In this document: positions 52,175 through 62,100 of the stretch, piece by piece
How the letters are laid out: every line of letters begins with the position of its first letter
Numbering within the stretch: position 1 is the stretch's first letter
DNA from: UBA4416 sp943362175
GTDB lineage: Bacteria; Bacteroidota; Bacteroidia; B-17B0; Aurantibacillaceae
DNA length: 64,000 nt
Assembly: GCA_943362175.1 (NCBI GenBank)
Contig: CALRIU020000008.1
Location: 168,415-232,414 of the forward strand
Direction: 5' to 3'
The notes under the pieces: generated by a model
Databases searched by the model: none
What the model was told of the DNA's origin: nothing
What the model saw: the letters and a program-made list of their open reading frames with translations, nothing else
Program-made: the position numbers and the translations under genes

Positions 52175-52945
52175 ATGCAGAAAGTACCTTTGATATTAGT
52201 AACCAACGACGATGGAATAAGTGCGCCGGGCATTCTGCACTTGTCGTCCATTGCCCGGAAATTCGGTAATGTATTTGTCATTGCTCCCGATAAGCCGCAA
52301 TCCGGAATGGGGCATGCCATCACCATCAACTCCACCCTGAGGCTCCAGAAAACCAAATACCATGAAGGAGCCATCGATGAATACAGCTGTACGGGCACGC
52401 CGGTGGATTGTGTGAAAATGGCGATCAATAAGCTCCTGCCCGCAAAACCCGATCTCATCCTGTCGGGCATCAACCACGGCAGCAACAGTTCCATCAATGT
52501 GATCTATTCCGGAACGATGAGTGCGGCCATCGAAGGCTCGCTCGAAGGTACGGCCTCTGTGGGCTTCAGTCTCAGCGATTTCAGCATCGATGCCGATTTC
52601 AATGCGACCACACTCTTTATCGAAAAGATCATTGCCTCCTGTCTTAACAATGAAATGCCCAAAGGCGTATGCCTCAACGTGAATTTTCCGAAGCTGAAAG
52701 CCGATGAGATCAACGGGCTGAAAATATGCCGGCAGGCGCGTGCCAACTGGGTGGAGGATTTTGAAGAGCGCCAGGATCCTTACGGGCGCTCCTATTACTG
52801 GCTCACCGGGAAATTCGTCAATTTTGAGCCGGAGGCCACCGACACCGACGAGTGGGCGCTGCAAAACGGCTACGTTTCCGTAGTGCCGGTAATGCACGAC
52901 CTTACGGCGCATCAATACATTAATCATTTACGAAATATACTCTAA
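52175..52945 (+). CDS. surE: 5'-nucleotidase SurE
   Basis: 256-residue SurE phosphatase, which releases phosphate from 5'/3' nucleotides and polyphosphate. Diagnostic motif ILVTNDDGISAPGI holds the metal-binding Asp pair; then APDKPQSGMGHAIT, SCTGTPVDCVKMA and SGINHGSNSSINVIYSGTMSAA. It is followed 4 bp later by a small membrane gene and then lpxB, an arrangement consistent with one operon. Confidence 0.95.
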   Translation: MQKVPLILVTNDDGISAPGILHLSSIARKFGNVFVIAPDKPQSGMGHAITINSTLRLQKTKYHEGAIDEYSCTGTPVDCVKMAINKLLPAKPDLILSGINHGSNSSINVIYSGTMSAAIEGSLEGTASVGFSLSDFSIDADFNATTLFIEKIIASCLNNEMPKGVCLNVNFPKLKADEINGLKICRQARANWVEDFEERQDPYGRSYYWLTGKFVNFEPEATDTDEWALQNGYVSVVPVMHDLTAHQYINHLRNIL

Positions 52946-52949
52946 GCTT

Positions 52950-53243
52950 ATGCTCAATAAACTGGATAAAAAATGGATTGGCTTTCTGGTAGGCGCTTTG
53001 TTCCCGGCCCTCTGTTTTTTTTGCTATTGGTTATTCCTGCACAGCCAGATCGGTTTCCCGGTAGGCTTTATCAGCTACCTGAGAGCAGGCCAGATGCTGC
53101 AGGAAGTGAGCATCATGTGCGTGGTAGCCAACCTGCTGGTGTTTTACCTCCTGCTCAACAAAAAAGTGTACGACCTGGCTAAAGGAATTATTTATGCCAC
53201 ATTCGGTTATGTGGCCCTGGTACTTTATATCTCCCTGCTTTGA
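52950..53243 (+). CDS. Small three-helix membrane protein
   Basis: 97 residues with three predicted membrane helices (about 9-29, 50-68, 77-95) and short loops. No family name is recognised. It starts 4 bp after surE and its TGA stop overlaps the TTG start of lpxB (TTGA), so the three genes are translated in close succession. Confidence 0.68.
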   Translation: MLNKLDKKWIGFLVGALFPALCFFCYWLFLHSQIGFPVGFISYLRAGQMLQEVSIMCVVANLLVFYLLLNKKVYDLAKGIIYATFGYVALVLYISLL

Positions 53244-54382
53244 AAGCCCTGAAGTATTATATCATATCCGGCGAGCCTTCCGGCGATCTGCATGCCTCCA
53301 ACATGATGAAGGAGCTGCTCCTGCTGGAGCCGTCGATGGACGTACGGTTCTGGGGTGGCGACCTGATGGCGGCCGTGGCCCGAAAACAGCCGGTGAAACA
53401 CATCAAAGACCTGGCCTTTATGGGCTTTGTAGAGGTGGCCAAAAACCTCCGCACCATCCTGAAGAACATTGAATTCTGCAAGCAGGATATTTTAGCATAC
53501 AAGCCGGATGTATTGATTCTGGTGGACTATCCGGGTTTCAACCTGCGTATTGCCGACTGGGCAAAGCAAAACAACATCCGCGTGCTGTATTACATTTCGC
53601 CTACCATCTGGGCCTGGAAAGAAAACCGCGTGGAGATCGTGAAGCGGGCCTGCGAAAAAATGTTTGTAATCCTGCCCTTTGAAGTGGCTGTCTACCAGAA
53701 GCATGGCTACACCGCCGATTATGTTGGGCACCCGTTGCTGGATGCCATTGAGCAGGAAAAAGCAAGCCTGCCCGACAGGCAAAGCTTTATCCAAAAGAAC
53801 GGGTTGGACGATAGGCCCATCATCGCTGTACTGCCGGGAAGCCGGAAACAGGAGATCGAGCGAATGTTCTCCATTATGCTGGATGTGATCCCGGCCTTTA
53901 AGGAGTATCAGTTTGTGGTGGCAGGCACGACCAACCTGCCGCCCGAAGCCTATCAGAAAGCGGTGGCCATGAATATCAAAGTGGTGTTCGGGCAAACCTA
54001 TGCGCTCATGCACAACGCCTATGCGGGCATCATCAAATCCGGGACCTCTACGCTCGAAAGTGCCTTGTTCAGGCTGCCGCAGGTAGTATGCTACAAGGGA
54101 GGAACCATCTCCTATGGCATTGCAAAAATGGTAGTAGGCGGAAGGCTGAAATACATTTCATTGCCCAACCTCATCCTCGATAAACCTGTGGTGAAGGAGT
54201 TGGTGCAGACAGATCTCACCGCTAAAAACCTGAAAGAGGAATTAGCGAAGATCCTCGACAACACCTTCAGAAAACCGATCCTCGAAGATTACGACCAATT
54301 AATTACCTTATTAGGAAACAGCGGCGCCTCCAGAAAAGTAGCGACCATGATCCATGAACATCTCCATGCAGCCCGTCACTAG
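53240..54382 (+). CDS. lpxB: Lipid-A-disaccharide synthase LpxB
   Basis: 380-residue GT19 glycosyltransferase that joins UDP-2,3-diacylglucosamine to lipid X in lipid A synthesis. It shows the signature GEPSGDLHASNMMKEL near residue 11, VLILVDYPGFNLRIADWAK, YYISPTIWAWKENRV, VGHPLLD, LPGSRKQEIERM and the nucleotide-binding SGTSTLESALFRLPQVV. The start is TTG (MKALKYYIISGEPSG), overlapping the previous stop. The last 29 bp overlap the start of the SpoIID-domain gene. Confidence 0.95.
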   Translation: MKALKYYIISGEPSGDLHASNMMKELLLLEPSMDVRFWGGDLMAAVARKQPVKHIKDLAFMGFVEVAKNLRTILKNIEFCKQDILAYKPDVLILVDYPGFNLRIADWAKQNNIRVLYYISPTIWAWKENRVEIVKRACEKMFVILPFEVAVYQKHGYTADYVGHPLLDAIEQEKASLPDRQSFIQKNGLDDRPIIAVLPGSRKQEIERMFSIMLDVIPAFKEYQFVVAGTTNLPPEAYQKAVAMNIKVVFGQTYALMHNAYAGIIKSGTSTLESALFRLPQVVCYKGGTISYGIAKMVVGGRLKYISLPNLILDKPVVKELVQTDLTAKNLKEELAKILDNTFRKPILEDYDQLITLLGNSGASRKVATMIHEHLHAARH

Positions 54383-55604
54383 CCTCATAGCCCTATGCCT
54401 GGGTGTGTTCCTGTTGACGCACTCCTTTTCCGGGCCCGTGGGGGCATCGGTAGCAGAGCGCGTGGAGAGTAGCAGCTTCGGAGCTAAAAAATACCTGTCG
54501 GATGAGGTGGTTTACATCAAAGTATTTTCGCAGCTCAAGCTTCAGTCGTTTACATTCAGCGCCGACCAGGGAAGCTACAGCATCTGGGCCAATGGGAATG
54601 AGATCGTAAGTACCTCGCAGTTTCCCATTATTAAGCTGAGCTATGTCAATGATTCCATCGAGGTAAAAACCTTTGAGAACACGATCGGACGCTTTAAGAA
54701 AATAAAAATCTCCAGCCCGGATACCCAGCGTGCTTTCAGGATCAAGCTGGTAGTACCCGAGCGTAAGCCGCGCTTTTACCAGGATAACCTCATCGTGGAA
54801 ACGGAAGCCGGTATGCTGAAATGCGTGAATGAAGTGATCCTCGACAACTATATTTCCGGTGTGGTGCAGGCAGAGTCGGGGAGGCGCTCGGCTCCCGAAT
54901 TTTATAAGGTGCAGGCCATCCTTGCCCGGACCTTTGCCCTCTCGCATTTGCAGAAGCACGCCACGGAAGGGTACGGACTTTGCGACCACACCCACTGCCA
55001 GGTTTATTTCGGGAAAACCACAGAGCTGGAAATCATGAAAGCGGTGACGGAAACCAGGGGCAAGGTAGTGGTGGACGATAACCTGAACCTGATTGAAGCG
55101 GCTTTTCACAGTAACAGCGGCGGGCAAACCGTGAACTCCGAAGATGTATGGGGCAGCAGGCTCTCCTACCTGCGGAGCGTGAACGATACCTTCAGCACGA
55201 AGATGCCCAATGCCCGCTGGGAAAGAAAAATGGCCAAAGAAGACTGGCTGGCTTATTTAAAGCTCAAGCACAATTACCCCGTGCAGGATTCGAATGCCCG
55301 CTGGCAGGCGGTCAACTTCAAGCAGGAAAGCCGCAAGGCCTACCTGGAAGCCAATAATGTAAAAGTGCCCTTAAAGAATGTGAGAACCGATCTTCAGCTG
55401 AAGTCTACCTTTTTCAGCATTTTTCCGCAGGGCGATACGCTGGTGTTTAAGGGTAGGGGCTTTGGCCACGGAGTGGGTATGTGCCAGGAAGGCGCTATGC
55501 GCATGGCCAGGCTGGGCTATAAATACCCGGAGGTCATTAATTTCTATTATCAGAAAACCCAGCTCATCGACCTGCATAAGCTCAATTTCTTCAAGGAAGA
55601 GTAA
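54354..55604 (+). CDS. SpoIID/LytB-domain exported protein
   Basis: 416 residues. A signal-like N-terminus (MQPVTSLIALCLGVFLLTHSF) precedes a SpoIID (amidase-enhancer type) domain: LDNYISGVVQAESGR, FYKVQAILARTFAL, CDHTHCQVYFG, AVTETRGKVVV, AFHSNSGGQTVNSEDVWG and GFGHGVGMCQEGAM. SpoIID relatives cut denuded peptidoglycan glycan strands as lytic transglycosylases. ATG at 54354 overlaps lpxB by 29 bp; an ATG at 54366 would be an equally good signal peptide start. Confidence 0.88.
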   Translation: MNISMQPVTSLIALCLGVFLLTHSFSGPVGASVAERVESSSFGAKKYLSDEVVYIKVFSQLKLQSFTFSADQGSYSIWANGNEIVSTSQFPIIKLSYVNDSIEVKTFENTIGRFKKIKISSPDTQRAFRIKLVVPERKPRFYQDNLIVETEAGMLKCVNEVILDNYISGVVQAESGRRSAPEFYKVQAILARTFALSHLQKHATEGYGLCDHTHCQVYFGKTTELEIMKAVTETRGKVVVDDNLNLIEAAFHSNSGGQTVNSEDVWGSRLSYLRSVNDTFSTKMPNARWERKMAKEDWLAYLKLKHNYPVQDSNARWQAVNFKQESRKAYLEANNVKVPLKNVRTDLQLKSTFFSIFPQGDTLVFKGRGFGHGVGMCQEGAMRMARLGYKYPEVINFYYQKTQLIDLHKLNFFKEE

Positions 55605-55605
55605 G

Positions 55606-55959
55606 TCAGAGCGCTTCCAGTTCCTGCTTCAGCTTTTTAGGAAGCGAGTCCGCAATCAGTTCGTAGCTGTGATCGATCCATTCCCGGAGTAATTTATCGT
55701 TGACGCTGCCGTCGCAGGTAACGGTGTTCCAGTGCTGCTTGTTCATGTGATATCCGGGCAAAACGCAGGAGTATTTTTCCCGCAGCCCAATGGCCCTTTC
55801 GGGATCGCATTTCGCATTGAATTGCAAGGGGGAGCCCATCCCTGTCAGGAGAAAGATCTTTCCCATCACTTTAAAGACGAGGGTTTCGCTTCCGAACGGA
55901 AAACCTTCTTCCACACCCTTTTTAGAGAGGCAATAGTCGCGTAGTGTTTCTATATCCAT
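55606..55959 (-). CDS. MmcQ/YjbR family protein
   Basis: 117 residues with the YjbR (CyaY-like fold) pattern: IETLRDYCLSKKGVEEGFPFG, FKVMGKIFLL, LQFNAKCDPERAIGLREKY, PGYHMNKQHWNTVT and KLLREWIDHSYELI. The family is small, DNA-binding-like in structure, with unknown function. It is convergent with the SpoIID-domain gene, 1 bp between stop codons. Confidence 0.9.
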   Translation of the reverse strand: MDIETLRDYCLSKKGVEEGFPFGSETLVFKVMGKIFLLTGMGSPLQFNAKCDPERAIGLREKYSCVLPGYHMNKQHWNTVTCDGSVNDKLLREWIDHSYELIADSLPKKLKQELEAL

Positions 55960-56047
55960 AAGCCAAATATAGGACTTAATCGACCGGAATAGGAGTTTAC
56001 TTTTTTTAACAGTTTAAGACCCCGTCGTACGTCCCAAAAACGATCAT

Positions 56048-56060
56048 CTAAAAGTTTTAG
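56048..56060. promoter_or_regulatory. Small palindrome upstream of the giant surface protein
   Basis: CTAAAAGTTTTAG is a perfect palindrome around a central G. Flanking AACGA and TCGTT extend it with a 4-nt bulge. It could be an operator; it lies about 110 bp before the start of the giant gene. Nothing else is recognisable in this 210-bp gap apart from the promoter. Confidence 0.3.
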
Positions 56061-56111
56061 TCGTTAAATCGTATGATTTCACCTCTTAATTAGGTATTTT
56101 TTTTGTTAATT

Positions 56112-56145
56112 GTTGGTACATTCATTCTTAATATGCTTAGTTTTA
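56112..56145 (+). promoter_or_regulatory. Possible promoter of the giant surface protein gene
   Basis: GTTG (56112-56115) and TAGTTTTA (56138-56145) are spaced by 22 nt, slightly long for TTTG-N19-21-TAnnTTTG. The -7 box is the same as in the RiPP operon promoter. It lies 24 bp before the ATG at 56170. Confidence 0.35.
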
Positions 56146-56169
56146 CAGTTCCTAAATCTATAAAACACA

Positions 56170-59100
56170 ATGAAGTTCAAATCTACTCAATTCAAGAAGG
56201 GTTCTTTGATTTTGCTGTTATTGACCATGGCTACCTATTCGGGCAAGCTCATGGCTCAGTTGACGGGCACAAAGAACATTCCGGGCGATTATGCCACACT
56301 CGCTTTGGCAATCACGGATCTTAACACGGTGGGCGTAGGCCCGGGCGGTGTTACTCTAAACATGGTAGCCGGAAATCCGGAAACAGCTCCTCTGGGAGGC
56401 TATTCGATTACGGCAACAGGTGTATCTGCAAACCAGATTACCCTTGTTGGTAACGGTAATACGATTACGGCAGCTGCTACTCAAAGTGCAGGCGCTATTA
56501 ACGATGCGGTATTCAAAATCATCGGTGGTGATTACATCACACTCTCAGGATTTACCATCCAGGAGAACGCGGCTAACACCACTACGGCTACCGCTACCAA
56601 TAATATGACGGAGTTCGGTATCGGTGTGTTCTATGCTTCTGTAACAAACGGAGCGAACAACATCACCATTCAGAACAACACGATTTCCCTGAACAGGGCT
56701 TACCCGAATACCTTTGGTATTTACAGTAACTCCACACACGATGCCCTGGCAGTAACCACTGCTTCTACGGCTACCGGCGCAAACGGCGGAAATCATAACC
56801 TGAAGATATACGGAAATACGGTTTCTAATGTGAACAACGGTATCGTTGTTGTTGGTCCTACGGCCGCTGCCGACCAGAACACTGGTCTTGACATCGGCGG
56901 AACAATGGCTTCGCAGGGAAATATCATCACCAACTATGGTACTACCGGTACATTCTCATCTTACGCGAACGTTTCGGGAAGCGTAAACGGGATTCAGGTA
57001 AGAAACTCGATGAACTACAACGTATCGTATAACTCTGTCACAAGCTCCAACGGCGGAGTGACTGCAGGGACTGTGACAGGGATCTTTATCAACTCATTCT
57101 CCAACACACCTGCCACGGCAGGCAACAGTGCGATCAACAGCAACACCTTAGCCATTAAGAGCGGGTTCGCGGGAGGCACTATCCAGGGGATTTATGCAGG
57201 ATCGGGCACAGCAGCCGGCTCGGCGAGTGTGACCATCAACAATAACGATTTTAATAATTTCGGACACACGGTTTCCGGTACAGGTTCAATGACATTCATC
57301 ACCCAGCTGGCAGTGGTGAACAGCCTGTTGGTAAATACCAACACATTCAGTAACCTGAATGTAAACACAACGGGTTCCGTCACGTTCCTTAGCCATGATT
57401 ATTCCATCCCATCTACAGGGATCAGTGCAATCACCAGCAACTCCATCGTGACGGCATTCAGCAAAACCGGTGCCGGTGGTTCCCTGATTTTTACAACGAC
57501 TAATGCTACCTCAGGAACCGGATCGGTTAACAATTACCTGAATAACAATTTTTCCAATATCACCGTGACAGGTGGTACGGCTATTACAGGGTTTAATAAT
57601 ACAGACGGTGGAAGCGGAGCCACTAAAACGATCAGCGGAAACATATTCAATAACTGGACAGGTGGCACAAGCGCTATCAATGCGATGAACTTTACCTACT
57701 GGAACGGTGTTTCAAGTCTTTCGAACAATGCCATTACCAATATTACAGGTCAGGCAGCGGTTACAGGCATTACCTTAGGAAGTGCAGCAAACAATGCGAC
57801 TTCCATTTCCATTGCCTCCAACACCTTATCCGGCTTATCATCGACCGGTACAGGCGGTGCGGTTACAGGTATTACCTGCGCTAATACTTCTGCGCTTATC
57901 AATATCAATAACAATACCATCAATACCTTATCAACGACTGCAGGATCAAACGTAAGGGCGATTGTGTTTTCAGGTTCAACAACAGGACGCATCTTTAAAA
58001 ATAAGATCTACGACCTGTCAGGAACCAATGCTGCTTCTGCTATCGCCGGTATCGTTGTATCCTCAGGTACAACTGTCAGCCTGTTTAATAATATTATCGG
58101 CGACCTGAGAGCTCCTGCTGCGAATACAGCGAATGCAATCATCGGGATGAGCCTTACAGGCGGCACTACTCAAAATGTATATTATAACACAATTTACCTG
58201 AATGCCACAAGCTCAGGCTCTCCTTTTGGCTCGTCGGCTTTATCAACCAATGCTACGCCTACGACCATCAACCTTAATAATAACATTTTTATAAACAATT
58301 CGACACCTGCGGGAACAGGCGTTGCTGTTGCATACAGAAGAAGCGCAGCCGCACTGACGAATTATGGAACGGCCTCTAACAACAACTTGTTTTATGCAGG
58401 AACTCCAAGCGCCACCACTGCTATTTTCTATGACGGTACAACCGTTCAGCAAACGCTGGCCAACTTCAAAACCTTTGTAGGCGCCAGCCGCGAAGCGCTT
58501 TCGGTAACCGAAAACGTGACATTTGCCAGCACAACGGGCTCGGCTGCGAACTACCTCCACATCAACAACGGTACATCTTCTGTAGCGGAAAGCGGTGGTG
58601 CAAACATCGCAACTTATACAGATGATTTCGACGGGGATATCCGTCAGGGTAATGCCGGTTATGCCGGTACAGGCGGAGCGCCTGATATCGGAGCCGACGA
58701 GTTTGCCGGTATAACTCCTGCTGTGACGATTAACAGTGTGTCTGTTACGCCTACCGGAACCAGCTGTACCGCAGTAGCTCATAACGTTACAGCAAATATT
58801 ACTCCGGGTGCCGCACCTTTAACATCCGTAGTATTGACTTATGCTTTCAATGGAGTAACCCAACCAACCATTGCATTGACCGGCGGTAACGTATCGGCTA
58901 CATCAAACTGGACGGGTACTATTCCTGTTGGAAGCCCGGTAAGTGCTACTGTCACATGGTTTGTGACCGCTACCGACGGTACCTATACCAAAATAACTAA
59001 CGGGACATCCTACAGCGATGATCCTGCGAGTGTTTTCGTTGCAACAGCTTCCGTATCGCCTGCTTCTGTTTGCGCGGGTAGCACGGCCTCTCTGACCCTT

Positions 59101-62100
59101 AACCTGTCAAGTACGAGCACGGCTACGTATTGTGTTCCTGCTGCTGCGTCATCATCGTCATCCTATTTCGACGGATTCACGACGACAGGTGGTGTTAGCA
59201 ACATTACCAACAATACTTCCGGAGCATCCACCAACGGCTACGGGATCTTCACAAGCTTAGTGGCTTCACAGAAAGTAGGCCAGCCGGTTAACTTTAATAC
59301 CGTTTTGGTTGGAACAACCGTAGGTGTTGCTATCTGGGTTGACTGGAACCAGAATGGTGTATTTGAAGCCTCAGAAACGGCCTACAATACAACGGGCTAT
59401 GTGTCAACTGCTACAGGCTCATTTACAGTTCCGGTAACCGCCAAACTGGGAGCTACAAGAATGAGAATTTTTATGGATTTCAACACCAGCAATCCTTCTT
59501 CTATTCCTTGTGGTCCTTATGGATCCGGTCGCGGTGAGACGGAAGACTATACATTTGTAGTATTACCTACTTCCCTGGTGTATACCTGGAATAACGGTGT
59601 AACGTCATTCACGTCGACAACAAACCCATCCACTGTAACTGTAAACGCTTCTTCGACTTATACAGGCTCAACACTGATTGGAGGTTGCCCGATTTCAGCA
59701 TCTGTTCAGACGAGTGTAACGCCTTTACCATCTGCTCCTACGGTAACCAACTCTTCACAGTGTGGTAACGGTATCCCTACAGCCATGGCAAGCGGTGGTA
59801 CTGCTTATAACTGGTATGCTAGTCCTACGTCTACAACTGTATTACAGTCAGGCTCAAGCCAGACTTATACCAACTCTATCAGTGTCACTACTACATTCTA
59901 TGTCACTTCGGCAGTAGGTATTTGCGAAAGCCCGAGAACGGCAGTGATGGCAAGCGTTACACAGCCGGATGCGGTGAATGCGGTAGCAAGTTCTACTGTA
60001 ATCTGTCCTGCCGGTTCAGTGACCCTGACGGCTGTACAAACCGGAACAACAAATCCATATACTTTCTCATGGGTGGCAACTCCTGTAGCCGGAAGCGGTC
60101 TTTCCTCTTCGGTACCGGGCCAGTCTATTTCCGTAAGCCCTACGGCTTCCGGCACTTATGCTTATAACGTAACTGCTACAGATGGCGTGTGTACAACCAC
60201 ATCTGTTGTAAACGTGACACTCAGTAACCCTCCTACGATTACGGCTGCGGCTAACCCAACCGTGCTTTGCTCGGGCTCTACAGCTACCCTGAATGCTACT
60301 ACACCGGTAATTGCTGCCGGAACAGGCACAGTTGGTGCAGGAAGTACAACCTCAAGCTCAGGCGGAAGTCCATTCTACCATGGCTGGGGCGGTGCTAAAG
60401 TTCAGTACATTTATACAGCTGCTGAATTGACGGCAGCAGGCTTCAGTCCCGGAAACATTACGGCTTTAGGCTTAAATATCACAGCGGTAGGTATTCCATA
60501 CGAAGGATTTGCCATCAATGTGGGAACTACGGCGCAGTCTGCATTTGCTGCAGCGAATACGATCGGAGGCCTTACCCAGGTTTTCCTCGGCAGCGGAACA
60601 AATAACAGCTACCTGCCTACAGTAGGCCTGAATACATTTAACTTCTCTACGCCGATTTTCTGGAACGGAACCGATAATATCGTGGTTTCGATCTGCTGGA
60701 GTAATGCCACAACCGGCGGAGCTTCTTCAACAGTAAGGTGGGATACGTATGCTACCAATGTGGGTATGTATATCTATTCCGACAGTCAGACCATCAGCAC
60801 GGTTTGTAGTGCTACCACAACGATCCCTGCAAGTGGCGGCAGCTCTACTACAACAGGAAGGCCTCAGACCACCTTCTCAGGACAGGTTCAGTCTCAGGGT
60901 GCAGGTCCGTTAACATGGCAATGGAATCCGGGGGCTATCAACACCAACACAGCAAACGTGAACCCGATCAACACCGGCACTGCTGCTGTTACCCAGGTTT
61001 ATACAGTGACGGCAACAAACACCATCACGACCTGTTCAAATACAGCAACAGTGGCGATCCTGGTAAATCCTTTACCTTCTACGCCTTTAGCAACGAACTC
61101 TTCTCAATGCGGTTTAGGAATTCCGACAGCATCTGTGAGCGGAGGAACTTCTTACAACTGGTATGCAACTCCTACTTCAACAACCGTGTTACAGTCGGGA
61201 GCAAGTGCAAACTATACAACTTCTATCAATGCAACAACTACCTGGTATGTATCGTCCTTTAATGGTACCTGCCAGAGTGCAAGGGCAATGCTTACGGCTT
61301 CTGTAACCATTCCGGATGTTGTAACAGCGGCTTCTACAGCGACAGCGATCTGCCCTGGCGGAACCTTTACCTTAACAGCTACCAAATCAGGTACGGTGAA
61401 TACATACGCTTATACGTGGACAGCATCGCCTGCCGCCGGTAGCGGTATTCCTACATCTGCACCGGGAGCTACTACTGTAGTAACTCCTACGGCCACAGGA
61501 ACATACAACTACCTGGTTACGGCAGTGGACGGCGTGTGTACAACAACAGCTTCTATTAACGTAAGCTTAAACCCGCTTCCTAATATCAGCAATGCCATGG
61601 CTACCCCTACAGCTGTATGTTCTGCAGGTTCTGTAACGCTGAGCGCTGTTTCCATCAACGCTCTTCCCGGAAATGCTACAATAGGAACAAACAGTTCTAC
61701 GGATTATACAGGCGGCCCATACCGTCAGGGTGCGGGTACTGATAATAAGGTTCAATGGTTATTCACCGCAGCGGATCTTACTGCTGCCGGCATTACACAG
61801 GGCAACATCACGGCGATTGCATTTAACGTGCCTACCGGAAGTGCCGACATCATGCCTAACTTTACAGTAAGAATGGGTGCTACTGCTACAACAGCGATTA
61901 CAACCACTTACGATGCGGCCCCTCCTGTTGTGTTCGGTCCGGCTTCAGTGTCGGCTGCAACAGGTGTTAATACCTATACATTTGCAACACCTTTCAACTG
62001 GAACGGTACATCCAATGTGATTGTACAGGTTTGCCACGATGTCGTTTCCGGCGGTGGCGGATCTACTGCTGTTACAAGACAGGCAACAACCAATACAACG

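Noticed and set aside
56103..58782. Short open frames on both strands within the giant gene
   Set aside because: All lie in other frames of the intact giant reading frame beginning at 56170.
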